Positions 15,592-25,333 of a stretch of 64,000 bases of DNA are shown here, one piece after another; the first letter of the stretch is position 1, and the number at the start of each line of letters is the position of its first letter. The position numbers were made by a program, and so were the translations under genes. Location: positions 17,732 to 81,731 of the forward strand of contig JAPPIG010000032.1 in NCBI GenBank assembly GCA_028820635.1, read 5' to 3'. This DNA is from Candidatus Poribacteria bacterium (GTDB taxonomy: Bacteria; Poribacteria; WGA-4E; WGA-3G). A model generated the notes under the pieces. The model saw only the letters and a list, made by a program, of their open reading frames with translations, searched no databases and was not told where the DNA came from.

Positions 15592-18510
15592 ATGGAAAAA
15601 GACGATGTTGAACTGATTCGTAGCATCTTGTCGGGTGACGATTCAGCTTTCAGTGATTTAGTCCAAAAATACCAAAAGAGTGTTCACGCGCTTGCTTGGC
15701 GGCAAATAGGTGATTTTCAGGTCGCCGAAGAAATCACCCAAGATACCTTCCTGCAGGCATATAAAAAACTTGCCACTTTAAAGAATCCGAATCAATTTGC
15801 CGGATGGCTTTATGTAATCACCAGGAACCTGTGTACAGACTGGCACAGAAGGAAAAAACCAACCATGAAATCATTAGAAGCCACCAAAACAAAAACCTTG
15901 GAGAAAACCGCTTACGAACGCTATTTAGCAGAAGAGCGTGAAAAGGCGGCAGCAGAACACCGCCGTGAACTTGTTAAAAACTTGCTTGAAAAATTACCAG
16001 AGAGTGAACGCACAGTCGTAACACTTCACTATCTCGGCGAGATGACATCTGAAGCGATAAGCAAATTTTTAGGTGTGTCCGTGAATACTATCAAGAGCCG
16101 ACTCCGACGTGCACGGAAACGTTTGCAAGAGGAAGAACCGATGATTCGGGAAACGCTTGGCGGCGTCCAATTGCCTGCCGACTTAACCGGAAACATCATG
16201 GAGCAGATCGCGCATATTAAGCCAATACCAGCTTCAAGCAGTAAACCTTTAGTGCCGTGGGCAGCTTTAGGATCAGCTGCTGTGCTGGTTATTTTACTAT
16301 TGGGTGCAAGCAATCAACTCCTCACACGTTTTCAGAAGCCTTACAGTTTAGCGGCACAATCAGAAACTGCCATTGAGATCGTTGATACGTCAATCCTCCT
16401 TGATATCCAATCAGAACCTGATACACAACGTCAGATAGGAAGCTCTGTCCTTGCCAATAATAACGGAGCTGGTCAAGAAGTATCCGATGCTGCTATAGCC
16501 GCTAATGACCAAGCAGATTCATCCAAGATTTCTGTGACAACACACCAGTGGACACAAGCAAGAGGTCCGCAAGGTGGAAATATACACGAAATTTTTCTAA
16601 CAACTGAAGGGAAACTTCTCACTGTCACACCAACGGGTATCTACCAAATGACAGAAGATGCGACTGAGTGGGTGCAAATAAACAACACGCTTCCCACTGA
16701 AGTTTACTCCGAAATGCCTATGGCAGAACGGGAGGATACCCTCTATATTGTCGCTGATCGCGAAATATTTGCTTCAACAAATGGTGGCGTAAATTGGAAT
16801 CCCATTGGCTCACGTCCAAATGGAACTGCTATTGATTTGCTAATAACTGACGAAGCATTTTATCTTGTAATGGACAATGAAATTTTCAGATCAACCGATG
16901 CTGGTAAACAGTGGCACCTTTTCAACGACGGTTTAAAAGATAGAGAAATTACTGCAGCGGCTGCCATCGGAAACACGGTATTTGTTGGCACAAACCGAGG
17001 ACTTTACCGACTCAATTCAGGTATCTGGAAACATTTGCCAGTAGGTAAGTTTAGAACAATCAACTCGTTAGCAATCTCTGAAAATACGCTATATGTTGGA
17101 ATGACTCCAAGTGATTCTTCATTGACATCATCGGAGTTGAAAACAAAGTTTATAAGAGAGATGATGCGAAGTGAAAACTCTAATAGTTGGGAAATTTTCC
17201 GATCAGACGATTTAGGAAATTCGTGGATGAAAATAACGCCCAGAAATAAATCTTTGGAAAATATAGTGTCAAGGGGGGCAAAAATTTTGGTTTCCGGAAA
17301 AACTATTTTAGTATTCGGGACCATTCATTCTTACCGTTCAGAAGATGGTGGACAAACATGGACCTACCTCGGAGTAAATATGGATTCAATTACAATAACC
17401 GATTCTCCTGCTTTGGCACTGGATGAAAGCACCTTTTATAAGGAGGGTTTTTACATACTTCAACGTACGATTGATGCGGGTGAATCGTGGCATTCCTTTA
17501 TGAAAGGGATGATAGGTAACAAATTTGATAACTTAATCACTTTCAATGACCGTCTCTACGTGCACTCCGATCAAGAAATTGTCCAATCTTCCGATGGCGG
17601 TGATACATGGACAACTGTTCCTGACGAATCTGAAAAAAACGAGTTTCTCAACTTATTTTCGAGGAAAATAACAGTTGCTAATGATACTCTTTATGCAGTT
17701 GCACGTGATGCAAAAAACAGAACGCGTATTTGCCGTTTATCTTCCAAAGGTGATCTGTTAGTTCCTATCCAAGGAATGCCTGCAATAGACGAAAATATTT
17801 TCTCCAATGAGTTTCGTAAAAACATTGGAGAGAGTGAAGATGCCGACATCTCTAATTACAATGAAAAAGTTGAGACGTTGGAAGAGCAAATCCGGAATAT
17901 GCGAGCAATGCTTAATAGCGGTGATGTTGTTGGGATTGCCGTTGCTGGTGAGACATTCTATGTTGCACACGCTCGCAGACTTTTCAAATGGAGACCCGGA
18001 TTTCCGAAGTGGATGGATACAGGACTAAATATAGATAAAGATTGTAAATTAAGGGGATCCAATCTTGCGGCTTCAAGGGAAACTGTCTACGTTGGAAGAG
18101 ATGATGGCAAACTTTTTCAATCACTTGATGTTGGGAAAAGTTGGAAAGACATTACGTCAACCCTTCCTCTTGAATTTGGCCGTTTCAAAGAGATTGTCTT
18201 TGCAGGTTCAACAGTCCATGTTGCAACTGACAATGGTGTCCTCACCTCAGAATCAGGCCAATATTGGCGCGTGCTAACCGATAGCTCAGGTAAAAATATC
18301 GTCATTGCCAGTTTGGCAGTTGATGGAAACACAGTCTATGGTGTCGGTGATGCCGGAATTTTTGAATTAAATGATGATAACGAATGGCAGAAAATCTCTC
18401 CAGAAGTTCCAGATGAAGTTCGTGATCTTGTTATTCATAACGACAAGTTTTACATTGTAACCAATAATCGTGGGATGTTTCACATTCCACTAAAAAAAGA
18501 AAATAGATAA
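15592..18510 (+). CDS. ECF sigma factor fused to a membrane segment and a BNR-like beta-propeller
   Basis: 972 residues from the ATG at 15592, with TGGAGGA just upstream. Residues about 5-185 are a complete ECF sigma factor: region 2 (AEEITQDTFLQAY, FAGWLYVITRNLCTDW) and region 4 (LPESERTVVTLHYLGEMTSEAISKFLGVSVNTIKSRLRRAR). A hydrophobic helix follows (about residues 222-243). The rest, residues about 310-970, is a repeat array with DxGxxW motifs (STNGGVNWNPI, SSDGGDTWTTV) typical of sialidase/photosystem-stability-like propellers. Predicted topology: sigma part inside, propeller outside. It probably senses an envelope signal. First gene of an operon with three anchored proteins. Confidence 0.88.
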   Translation: MEKDDVELIRSILSGDDSAFSDLVQKYQKSVHALAWRQIGDFQVAEEITQDTFLQAYKKLATLKNPNQFAGWLYVITRNLCTDWHRRKKPTMKSLEATKTKTLEKTAYERYLAEEREKAAAEHRRELVKNLLEKLPESERTVVTLHYLGEMTSEAISKFLGVSVNTIKSRLRRARKRLQEEEPMIRETLGGVQLPADLTGNIMEQIAHIKPIPASSSKPLVPWAALGSAAVLVILLLGASNQLLTRFQKPYSLAAQSETAIEIVDTSILLDIQSEPDTQRQIGSSVLANNNGAGQEVSDAAIAANDQADSSKISVTTHQWTQARGPQGGNIHEIFLTTEGKLLTVTPTGIYQMTEDATEWVQINNTLPTEVYSEMPMAEREDTLYIVADREIFASTNGGVNWNPIGSRPNGTAIDLLITDEAFYLVMDNEIFRSTDAGKQWHLFNDGLKDREITAAAAIGNTVFVGTNRGLYRLNSGIWKHLPVGKFRTINSLAISENTLYVGMTPSDSSLTSSELKTKFIREMMRSENSNSWEIFRSDDLGNSWMKITPRNKSLENIVSRGAKILVSGKTILVFGTIHSYRSEDGGQTWTYLGVNMDSITITDSPALALDESTFYKEGFYILQRTIDAGESWHSFMKGMIGNKFDNLITFNDRLYVHSDQEIVQSSDGGDTWTTVPDESEKNEFLNLFSRKITVANDTLYAVARDAKNRTRICRLSSKGDLLVPIQGMPAIDENIFSNEFRKNIGESEDADISNYNEKVETLEEQIRNMRAMLNSGDVVGIAVAGETFYVAHARRLFKWRPGFPKWMDTGLNIDKDCKLRGSNLAASRETVYVGRDDGKLFQSLDVGKSWKDITSTLPLEFGRFKEIVFAGSTVHVATDNGVLTSESGQYWRVLTDSSGKNIVIASLAVDGNTVYGVGDAGIFELNDDNEWQKISPEVPDEVRDLVIHNDKFYIVTNNRGMFHIPLKKENR

Positions 18511-18537
18511 TTTTACATCATATACAGAGGATAAAAA

Positions 18538-19191
18538 ATGAATAAAGTATTTCGCGTTGTAATCATATTAATTTTCGGTGCATTTCTAATTGTAGGTATA
18601 GGGTATTGGCAATATAAAGATGTAAAAACCCTAAATGTTGAAACTACTACAAAACATGTGGAAAAACAACAATCAACGACGGATACATTAGAGACCCGCA
18701 ATCAGAACCAAAAGCCTACTGAAGCTCTAAACGAACCTGTTGATACACCGATTTCCACTGAAACAAATACAACCGACTCCAACATAGAAATGAAAAACGT
18801 AGATTCTATAACAAAAAAAGAGAGTGCTGATTATTTCAGGGGGTTGTCACAAAAAGACATAACTTCCAAACAAAAAGCGGCAGATGAATATGTTGAGAAT
18901 GTGCTTAAACCATGGCATAAAGAATTGAGTAAACAGATAAAGGTTACGAAAGAGGAGATTGAAAGATCTCAGAAGGCATATATCGCAAAATTCGTCAAAC
19001 GTTTAAATGCAATGTCTTTAGAAGAACAACGTGCTTATTTTAAAAAGAAGGAAACAGACTTCTATAACTATCCAAGCCGGAAACGAATGGAAATCTATGA
19101 GCCTGGATATAGAGATCGCGAATGGAATAAACGTCTACAGTGGCATATTGACGCAGGATATACACTACCAGATGGTGTAGATTTCAAATAA
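18538..19191 (+). CDS. Membrane-anchored protein, AGYTLPxGVDF family (paralogue 1)
   Basis: 217 residues. A single N-terminal transmembrane helix (residues 5-25), a low-complexity Thr/Asn/Lys-rich linker, then a charged helical domain ending DAGYTLPDGVDFK. SLEEQRAYF in the helical part aligns with SLEEQRNIL in the next gene. The ATG has AGAGGA upstream; it lies 27 bases after the sigma/propeller gene. The family is unknown to me. Co-transcription suggests a role in the membrane signalling set by that protein. Confidence 0.75.
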   Translation: MNKVFRVVIILIFGAFLIVGIGYWQYKDVKTLNVETTTKHVEKQQSTTDTLETRNQNQKPTEALNEPVDTPISTETNTTDSNIEMKNVDSITKKESADYFRGLSQKDITSKQKAADEYVENVLKPWHKELSKQIKVTKEEIERSQKAYIAKFVKRLNAMSLEEQRAYFKKKETDFYNYPSRKRMEIYEPGYRDREWNKRLQWHIDAGYTLPDGVDFK

Positions 19192-19248
19192 TAACACTAT
19201 CTTGAACAAGTTTTACGACATACAAAGACTTTGAATAAGGAGTAAAAA

Positions 19249-19911
19249 ATGAAAAAATATTCAGTTCCAACCTATTTTTTTCTTTTCCTAATAGGTGCGG
19301 TCGCGCTATGGTATTTTGGACATCATCGTCCAGCACAGGAAATACTGAAGGCTGAACCCAAGAAAGTTTATAGGACAAAGTTACCGGATACATTAAAACT
19401 CTCACAACGTTCTGAAGAGAGTACTACACGATCACATACAGAAGAAAAATCTAATAGTAGAAATTCTATGGGATCCTCTAAACAGGGGAATATAACAACA
19501 GATCTACATCGTCAAACAGCGTTGTCGGAAAAAGACATTAATGCATCTTATGAACAGATGAAATCGCATCATAATTTTCCGACACAAAAAAAGGTTGCCT
19601 CCGAAGATGAAAAGCAGAAAATGAGAAAAGCAGAAATGGATGCAAAACGCGAGGAAAATCTTGCGTTTCTGCGTGAAGGAAAAAATAATCTCATGAGAAT
19701 GTTGTCAGAGGCGGCACATTTTCTCAGCACACAGTCTTTAGAAGAACAACGTAATATATTGAATGCTCTGAAAACCATGGTATTCACTGAAACTCCGCGT
19801 TTATATCCGGGTGAAGACACACCTGAGGAGTTAGGGGATCTATGGAACGACTTTTTAACTATGCTGGAAGGAGCAGGATATACGCTACCCGAAGGCGTGG
19901 ATTTTGAATAA
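19249..19911 (+). CDS. Membrane-anchored protein, AGYTLPxGVDF family (paralogue 2)
   Basis: 220 residues with an N-terminal signal anchor (residues 5-23), a Ser/Thr/Lys-rich linker and a helical C-terminal domain ending GAGYTLPEGVDFE. It shares the SLEEQR motif and the last 11 residues with the preceding gene, so the pair arose by duplication. AAGGAG precedes the start. Function unknown. Confidence 0.75.
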   Translation: MKKYSVPTYFFLFLIGAVALWYFGHHRPAQEILKAEPKKVYRTKLPDTLKLSQRSEESTTRSHTEEKSNSRNSMGSSKQGNITTDLHRQTALSEKDINASYEQMKSHHNFPTQKKVASEDEKQKMRKAEMDAKREENLAFLREGKNNLMRMLSEAAHFLSTQSLEEQRNILNALKTMVFTETPRLYPGEDTPEELGDLWNDFLTMLEGAGYTLPEGVDFE

Positions 19912-19942
19912 CAATTTTACATCAAAACGGAGGAGATTTCTC

Positions 19943-21115
19943 ATGAAAAATCGTTTGTTTCCCATTGGAATTGGTATATGTTTGATCTTAATCATTGGAA
20001 TGGCATTTTTACTGGCATCGCTACCAGAGGACGAAACACCGGTCAAAATAGAATCAGTTCAGGAAATTGCCAAACCCGCTGGCGTATCTGAGACTGAAGA
20101 TGCGGCGATTGCTGCTGAAACAACAACACCTCAAGCGTCCGGATCAGAAAAGTCCATATTCGGTATGGATATAGAGAAAGCCAAAGAACTTCTAAATTCG
20201 GAAGACTTTGAAAACTTTAAAAATTTTGAAAATGCTGAAGACGCGCAGAAGTTCTTGGAAAAACTAAAATCATCCATGAGTCCAGAAGAATTGGCTAAAA
20301 TGGAAGAGGCTCAACAAGCAGTGAGAAATTGGTTCGACGGATTCGGATTAGATGGTTTAGAAGCAGGCGACAAAATGCCTGATATGGATATGCAGGAAAT
20401 CTATGATATTCTCGGTCCTGCATTTGGAGGAACGGTGGATTTCGCGGAAACCGCAATGGAAGTTTTCCGAATGCAATTTCCTGAGGGTGAACCCGCGGAT
20501 TATGAACCGCAAATGGCACAACGAATTCATGAAATAGCCGCTAAAACACCCGGTAATTTTGAGGAAGTTTTCATGGGTGTCTTTATGGAACTCATAAAAG
20601 AACATGATTTTAATGCATGGACGATGGGACAATTCCAAGGGAAAATAGGGCAACAAATTGAATGGATGAAGGAAGAAATCATAGCTGCAGGACAGATGGA
20701 AGGTATTGAGTATACTGTTCCTGAAGACATGTCCCAATTGGTGAATCCGCTTACCAAAGCAGGAACACAAGAATCCACAACATCAACACAAACTCCCCAA
20801 GACAAAGCATCACAGGACGGACTTGTTGATGTTTTATCTTCTCTCTTGAACAAAACGACAAAGGCGTTACCTGGGGAAAGTGTGTCTACACCACTACCTC
20901 CTGCGCGAGTAGCTGCTATCCGTGAGACTCTATCGCGCCACGGTACTGAGGCAGGAATGCGACATCTGCTTGAAAACGATAAGGAAGCAGCAAATTGGCT
21001 ATTGAGAGAGTTTAAGACACCTTCTAAAATAAATGAATGGCTCTCTCAGCAGGGGGCGAAAACACTTCCCCGGAAAATTCCTGCACCAACTGGACCGCCT
21101 AAGACACAACCTTAA
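19943..21115 (+). CDS. Membrane-anchored acidic helical protein
   Basis: 390 residues from the ATG at 19943, which has CGGAGGAG about 8 bases upstream; a frame extension to 19904 overlaps the previous gene and looks spurious. One N-terminal membrane helix (residues 5-24), an acidic linker, and long helical regions rich in Glu, Met and Phe. GIEYTVPEDM near residue 255 echoes the GYTLPEGVDF endings of the two preceding proteins, so all three may share a domain. The tail is Pro-rich. Last gene of the sigma/propeller operon. Family unknown. Confidence 0.7.
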   Translation: MKNRLFPIGIGICLILIIGMAFLLASLPEDETPVKIESVQEIAKPAGVSETEDAAIAAETTTPQASGSEKSIFGMDIEKAKELLNSEDFENFKNFENAEDAQKFLEKLKSSMSPEELAKMEEAQQAVRNWFDGFGLDGLEAGDKMPDMDMQEIYDILGPAFGGTVDFAETAMEVFRMQFPEGEPADYEPQMAQRIHEIAAKTPGNFEEVFMGVFMELIKEHDFNAWTMGQFQGKIGQQIEWMKEEIIAAGQMEGIEYTVPEDMSQLVNPLTKAGTQESTTSTQTPQDKASQDGLVDVLSSLLNKTTKALPGESVSTPLPPARVAAIRETLSRHGTEAGMRHLLENDKEAANWLLREFKTPSKINEWLSQQGAKTLPRKIPAPTGPPKTQP

Positions 21116-21507
21116 GGTTAATAGTAAATTCTCAAAAAGTAACACACTTAGTAGGCGGTAGTTTGAAACCGCCCCACTACAATTCGGAGTAGATGCTCTA
21201 TTCACGGTGAATTACACAATAAGCTGACACGCCTCAAGGAGCGATCTGCACATTGTGATTAAAAGTATTATAGTAAAATTTGAAAACACATTTACATTAG
21301 GTTTGTGGCGTTTGTAGTCGCGCAATTCATTGCGCCTCTTACATTCACGGTATTTGAAGTTCACACAAGAACCGAACGAAAAAATAATTATAAATTATAC
21401 TATAATAGCCGAAATCTGGGTTCCCTTTTACAACTCAAATGTGTACAATTAATTCTGAAATCTTCAAAAACTCCAAGAATAAGATAGCAAAAGAAAGAGG
21501 ATCCGAA
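21116..21507. other. Intergenic region with two dispersed palindromes
   Basis: Contains GTAGGCGGTAGTTTGAAACCGCCCCACTAC (21150-21180) and GTAGTCGCGCAATTCATTGCGCCTCTTAC (21315-21343), both members of the GC-arm hairpin families. An isolated TATAAT at 21401-21406 could be the -10 box for the following gene, but no good -35 is seen. Confidence 0.55.
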
Positions 21508-23100
21508 ATGAAATTAGCAAAACAAATATTAACACTTGCAGGATACCTTGTATTAGGGGTTTTCCTGTCTTGTGCCTCAAATGTCAAACAGCAAACTACA
21601 CAAAACAATAAAGTTTCCATATCACCGAATCTTGAACAAATTGTGGAAATTGGAAAAGCCGCTACTGTCCAGATAGGAAGTTTAAGCATTGAAGGACCAC
21701 CAGCAACAGGTAGTGGTTTTTTCATCAGACATGATCTGATTGTTACGAATATCCACGTTGTTAACCAAAGATCCTTTGATGGCGTTACCAGTTTGGCTAA
21801 GTTGGTTAACAAGTCTACATGGTTCACTATCACAGGCGTTATGGCAAGTGATCCGATACGAGACCTTGTTATCTTAAAGGTTGCGAAGATGGTGGGAGAT
21901 GACGAGCCGCACATTCTGTCATTTGGCGATAGTGATTCTGTCAAGACAGGCGAAAACATTATTTCCATTGGCAATCCACGCCAAGGCACCAAGTATGTAC
22001 ATGGCGATGTTTCAAAAGGAACGATAAAACGACTCACACCTCATTTTTTTCATGTGAAGGCGGGAAATTTACGGGGTGGATATAGCGGTGCTGCCATTTT
22101 AAACGTTCAGGGAGAAGTGATAGGTATTATGTCTCGAGGCGACGCAACTGGGTCAGGTTATGCAGTTCCTTCGAAGCACCTCAAAACATTGATTAAGAAC
22201 ATGTCGACAGAAGTGAAATCTTTGGAAGAATGGCGTGAGGAACCGCTGATCCGTTACTATAGTGCAGAATATGCGGTACATCGAGGGGAACTCGCAAGTG
22301 CTCTGAAAGGTTTTGATACTGCCATTTGCCTCGCACCGGATTTCACCGATGCCTATATCAATCGTGGAAATGCAAGAGATATGTTGAGAGACTTTGAAGG
22401 TGCAATTAAAGACTATGATACTGCGATTCGTCTCGGTGCAGATTATGCCTTTGTCTATGCAAGGCGTGCTGGTTCCAAATCTGATTTAGGAGATCATAAG
22501 GGCGCTATCGCAGACTATAATAAAGCAATCGAATTAAAACCAACGGATGCTATTCTCGCTACAATCTACATCAATCGTGGCAGCGCGAAATCTGATTTAG
22601 GAAATCATAAAGGCGCTATCGCAGACTATAATAAAGCAATCGAATTAAAACCAGAAAACATTATTCTGGCTGTAACTCACGTGAATCGCGCAGATGCGAA
22701 ATCTGATTTAGGAGATCATAAAGGCGCAATTGAGGACTGCAATACCGCAATTGGTTTAACGCAAGAAAATGTTATTCTGGCTGAAGCCTACAACGTTCGA
22801 GGCAAAGCAAAATCTGCTCAAGGTGACAATATCAATGGTATCATTGACTATGATAAAGCTATTCGGTTAGAACGGACTCATCCTGAGTTTTATTATAACC
22901 GAGGCATAGCAAACACCAACTTAGGACATAATTCAGTAGCAAAGACAGACCTCAAAACCGCCCTGAAATTCTTTGAACAAGCACTTAATATTTCTAAATC
23001 GGTTGACGAAAAAACTACTTTTGCAGATATGCGTGTTAAACTGGATATACGTTCTGATCTCAAAACTGATATAGAAAAGGCACTTCGCCTTTTAGAATAG
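21508..23100 (+). CDS. Trypsin-like (HtrA-type) serine protease with TPR array
   Basis: 530 residues from the ATG at 21508, with AGAGGAT upstream. Hydrophobic signal sequence with a possible but non-classical lipobox (FLSC, Cys near residue 22). The protease domain has the triad H83 (TNIHVV), D119 (IRDLVILKV) and S193 (GGYSGAAI), as in DegP/HtrA and trypsin_2 proteins; no PDZ domain is seen. Residues about 250-500 hold six or more TPR units, three of which are near-identical at DNA level. Probably an envelope protease with a binding scaffold, or a lipoprotein. Confidence 0.85.
   Translation: MKLAKQILTLAGYLVLGVFLSCASNVKQQTTQNNKVSISPNLEQIVEIGKAATVQIGSLSIEGPPATGSGFFIRHDLIVTNIHVVNQRSFDGVTSLAKLVNKSTWFTITGVMASDPIRDLVILKVAKMVGDDEPHILSFGDSDSVKTGENIISIGNPRQGTKYVHGDVSKGTIKRLTPHFFHVKAGNLRGGYSGAAILNVQGEVIGIMSRGDATGSGYAVPSKHLKTLIKNMSTEVKSLEEWREEPLIRYYSAEYAVHRGELASALKGFDTAICLAPDFTDAYINRGNARDMLRDFEGAIKDYDTAIRLGADYAFVYARRAGSKSDLGDHKGAIADYNKAIELKPTDAILATIYINRGSAKSDLGNHKGAIADYNKAIELKPENIILAVTHVNRADAKSDLGDHKGAIEDCNTAIGLTQENVILAEAYNVRGKAKSAQGDNINGIIDYDKAIRLERTHPEFYYNRGIANTNLGHNSVAKTDLKTALKFFEQALNISKSVDEKTTFADMRVKLDIRSDLKTDIEKALRLLE
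22477..22809 (+). repeat. 111-bp tandem repeat inside the protease TPR region
   Basis: AAATCTGATTTAGG recurs at 22477, 22588 and 22699, an exact period of 111 bases (37 residues). The first two units agree over about 65 bases. The high nucleotide identity points to recent unit duplication, and the 37-residue period is longer than the 34 of canonical TPRs. Confidence 0.85.
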
Positions 23101-23152
23101 ATATAAGCTAATGGTATAATCTACCATAGTTTACTCATAAGGAGAAATTAAA

Positions 23153-24982
23153 ATGATAAAAAGATGTTTTTCCATAACCATCATCACGTTAACATTCCTG
23201 AGTACGATTTTATTCACCTATTTAATCGTAGATGCTGTAGCTGAAGTTGAACGGGTACCCACAGATGGATCAGTCCAAAAATCTGATGCAATACCAGTTG
23301 CAATTCCTGAGGATAGCGTTCTCAATCTAATTCCACAAACATCCTTAGGACTCATTTATTGTCCCAGCTTAACTGAATTAAATCACAGTATCAACGTCAT
23401 GGCATCAGATATGCTGCCGCAATTGGGACAAGCAGAGTTGCTTGCGATGATTTTGGCGAATGCCTTCGGAGCAGGATTTCAGAGTTTTGCGGATTTGGAA
23501 GAGATCGGACTCGATTTAAAAAAAGACTTTGCCGTATTTTTCACGAGTTTGAAACCGATGCATGTTTCTGCGGCTGTGCATCTAACAGACCCTGAAGCAA
23601 TAAAACAGGTAATTGAAGCAGAAGGAAATGCCACCATGGAATATAAAGGTGTAACTTACTGGAGTTCTGCTGAAGGTGGCAGTAACTTTGCTATTTTGGA
23701 GAATACCCTTGTCTATTCACAACAAACAGAAGTCTGCAAAAACGTGATTGATACCCATAACGGGACTATGCAAGCGATTACAAATAATCCAGATTGCGAT
23801 ATGTTTTTAACCGAGATTTTAAAAGGCACTAATCAGTTGGGAGTTTTCTTTGACGTTGCATCAATCACTACCAAACTTGATGGTTCACTGGAAGAGGAAT
23901 TGGAGTCAATGACAGAAAACCTTGAAGGTGAAAATGATCCGTTATCTATGGGAACATCGGTACTTTTTAGAAGAATGTTTGGTAGTTGGACAAGAATAAT
24001 TGAACAGTTAGAGTTTGGAAGTGTCTTCCTACAGTTACAGGATATGGATGTGCAACTCAAGCCTTTCTTGAAATTCAAAAGTGATAGCAAATTCTTGAAC
24101 GGGTTCAAAACACCTTCTACTGACTTAGCTAACCTTGACGAAATGCCAAATAATTACATACTGAACTGCGGTTTTCAAGGTATCCCAGACCTATTGGTTG
24201 AGATTAGCACTTTTTGGTTTGATATTTTAAACAAAGAGACACCAGAAGAACAGAAACATCTACACCCTCTTTTCCAAGAGGTAAAGGGCTTTTATGAATC
24301 ATTAGCCGACCAGTGGAGTGTCTCTGTAAATTTTGAGAACTCTATTGTGCCTGATTATCTGTTTGTCTATGAACTAAAAGATGAACAAAACGCGAAAAAC
24401 TATATGGATGAAGTGTTGATAAAAAAACTCCACGACTTCAAACAAGCTCAGGCAGGTGAGCCATTAATGCACAACGGTGTTGAAATTAAAAGTTACATTT
24501 TTCCCAATTACGAAATAGCTGGTCAAGAAAGGTTGCCTGAAGCCTCTGAGATGATTCCCTCTGAATGGCACTGGCATTACGCGTTTTCAGATGGGCAACT
24601 CTTTTGGACAACAGGCACCAGTGCAGAATCAATTAAAATGGCGCTGGATAGGCAAACAGGAATGGATGGCAAGTTTTCTGACAATCCAAGTTATCAAAAA
24701 CTTGTTGAAAGTTTGGGAACAGATAACAACATTTTCTTGGCAGTTTCACCAATTATCGCCGTTAAAAACTTCGTCCCGTTGTTAGCAAAAATAGAACCTG
24801 GCGAGGCTGCATCAATACAGATGTTTTCGGTCATGTTCATGAACCTACCAGATAATTACAGTTTCGGTTTTTCGGCTAAAGCAGAAGATAATGGAATTGA
24901 TGCGAAAATTATCCTTACACTTAGTGATTTCAAGCCGCTTTTTCAAATGCTTGGAATGCTTTTTGGGACAGGACAGATGTAA
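23153..24982 (+). CDS. Secreted or anchored protein, DUF3352-like
   Basis: 609 residues. N-terminal signal/anchor (residues 5-30), then a large mixed alpha/beta body beginning IPEDSVLNLIPQTSLGLIYCP. The opening and the repeated pattern of small beta domains (FAVFFTSLKP, LGVFFDVASI, NIFLAVSPI) resemble DUF3352-type proteins, which are surface or envelope proteins of unknown role. AAGGAG lies upstream, 52 bases after the protease gene, so co-transcription is likely. Confidence 0.65.
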   Translation: MIKRCFSITIITLTFLSTILFTYLIVDAVAEVERVPTDGSVQKSDAIPVAIPEDSVLNLIPQTSLGLIYCPSLTELNHSINVMASDMLPQLGQAELLAMILANAFGAGFQSFADLEEIGLDLKKDFAVFFTSLKPMHVSAAVHLTDPEAIKQVIEAEGNATMEYKGVTYWSSAEGGSNFAILENTLVYSQQTEVCKNVIDTHNGTMQAITNNPDCDMFLTEILKGTNQLGVFFDVASITTKLDGSLEEELESMTENLEGENDPLSMGTSVLFRRMFGSWTRIIEQLEFGSVFLQLQDMDVQLKPFLKFKSDSKFLNGFKTPSTDLANLDEMPNNYILNCGFQGIPDLLVEISTFWFDILNKETPEEQKHLHPLFQEVKGFYESLADQWSVSVNFENSIVPDYLFVYELKDEQNAKNYMDEVLIKKLHDFKQAQAGEPLMHNGVEIKSYIFPNYEIAGQERLPEASEMIPSEWHWHYAFSDGQLFWTTGTSAESIKMALDRQTGMDGKFSDNPSYQKLVESLGTDNNIFLAVSPIIAVKNFVPLLAKIEPGEAASIQMFSVMFMNLPDNYSFGFSAKAEDNGIDAKIILTLSDFKPLFQMLGMLFGTGQM

Positions 24983-25023
24983 TACCATTTCTAATATATA
25001 ATGTGCCATTTGCCGGAATATCT

Positions 25024-25067
25024 TGTAGGAGCGACCTCCCGGTCGCGACCAGAAGGTCGCTCCTACA
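25024..25067. repeat. Dispersed palindromic repeat, GGTCGC variant
   Basis: TGTAGGAGCGACCTCCCGGTCGCGACC (25024-25050) followed by the inverted head GGTCGCTCCTACA (25055-25067), so the whole unit is a nested palindrome. The stem GCGAC/GTCGC differs from the common GCGAT/ATCGC by a compensated pair. Confidence 0.85.
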
Positions 25068-25193
25068 GAAGAAAGGTCCGTTCAGCAGACAATAACTGTT
25101 GAATCTCTTAATGAGAGAGCATTTATTAGAATTGGTATAATATTTGAAAGGTTTACACAAACAGTAGCCCGTCTTTTAGTTCAGAATTCAATA

Positions 25194-25224
25194 TCAGCGT
25201 CACGATCAATAAGCGTGACGCTGA
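25194..25224. terminator. Candidate terminator hairpin
   Basis: Perfect 11-bp stem TCAGCGTCACG/CGTGACGCTGA with a 9-base loop, followed by TTCATTTT. It lies about 210 bases past the DUF3352-like gene. Confidence 0.5.
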
Positions 25225-25278
25225 TTCATTTTGGAATTAACGTAGGAATTCAATGTTTCCAAGAGTCTACAATAAAGA

Positions 25279-25307
25279 TTGCAATCTGTATTGAAAGATG
25301 CTACGAT
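25279..25307 (+). promoter_or_regulatory. Putative sigma70 promoter
   Basis: TTGCAA at 25279-25284, 17-base spacer, TACGAT at 25302-25307, 26 bases before the start at 25334. Moderate match. Confidence 0.4.
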
Positions 25308-25333
25308 AGGATAAAATAAAAACGGAGTGTCAA

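Noticed and set aside
20295..20853. Overlapping reverse-strand frames of 74-137 codons
   Set aside because: They lie wholly inside the forward gene at 19943-21115 and have no ribosome sites or motifs.
25024..25067. CRISPR repeat
   Set aside because: The dispersed palindromes are not in regularly spaced arrays with unique spacers; copies are scattered across 60 kb.
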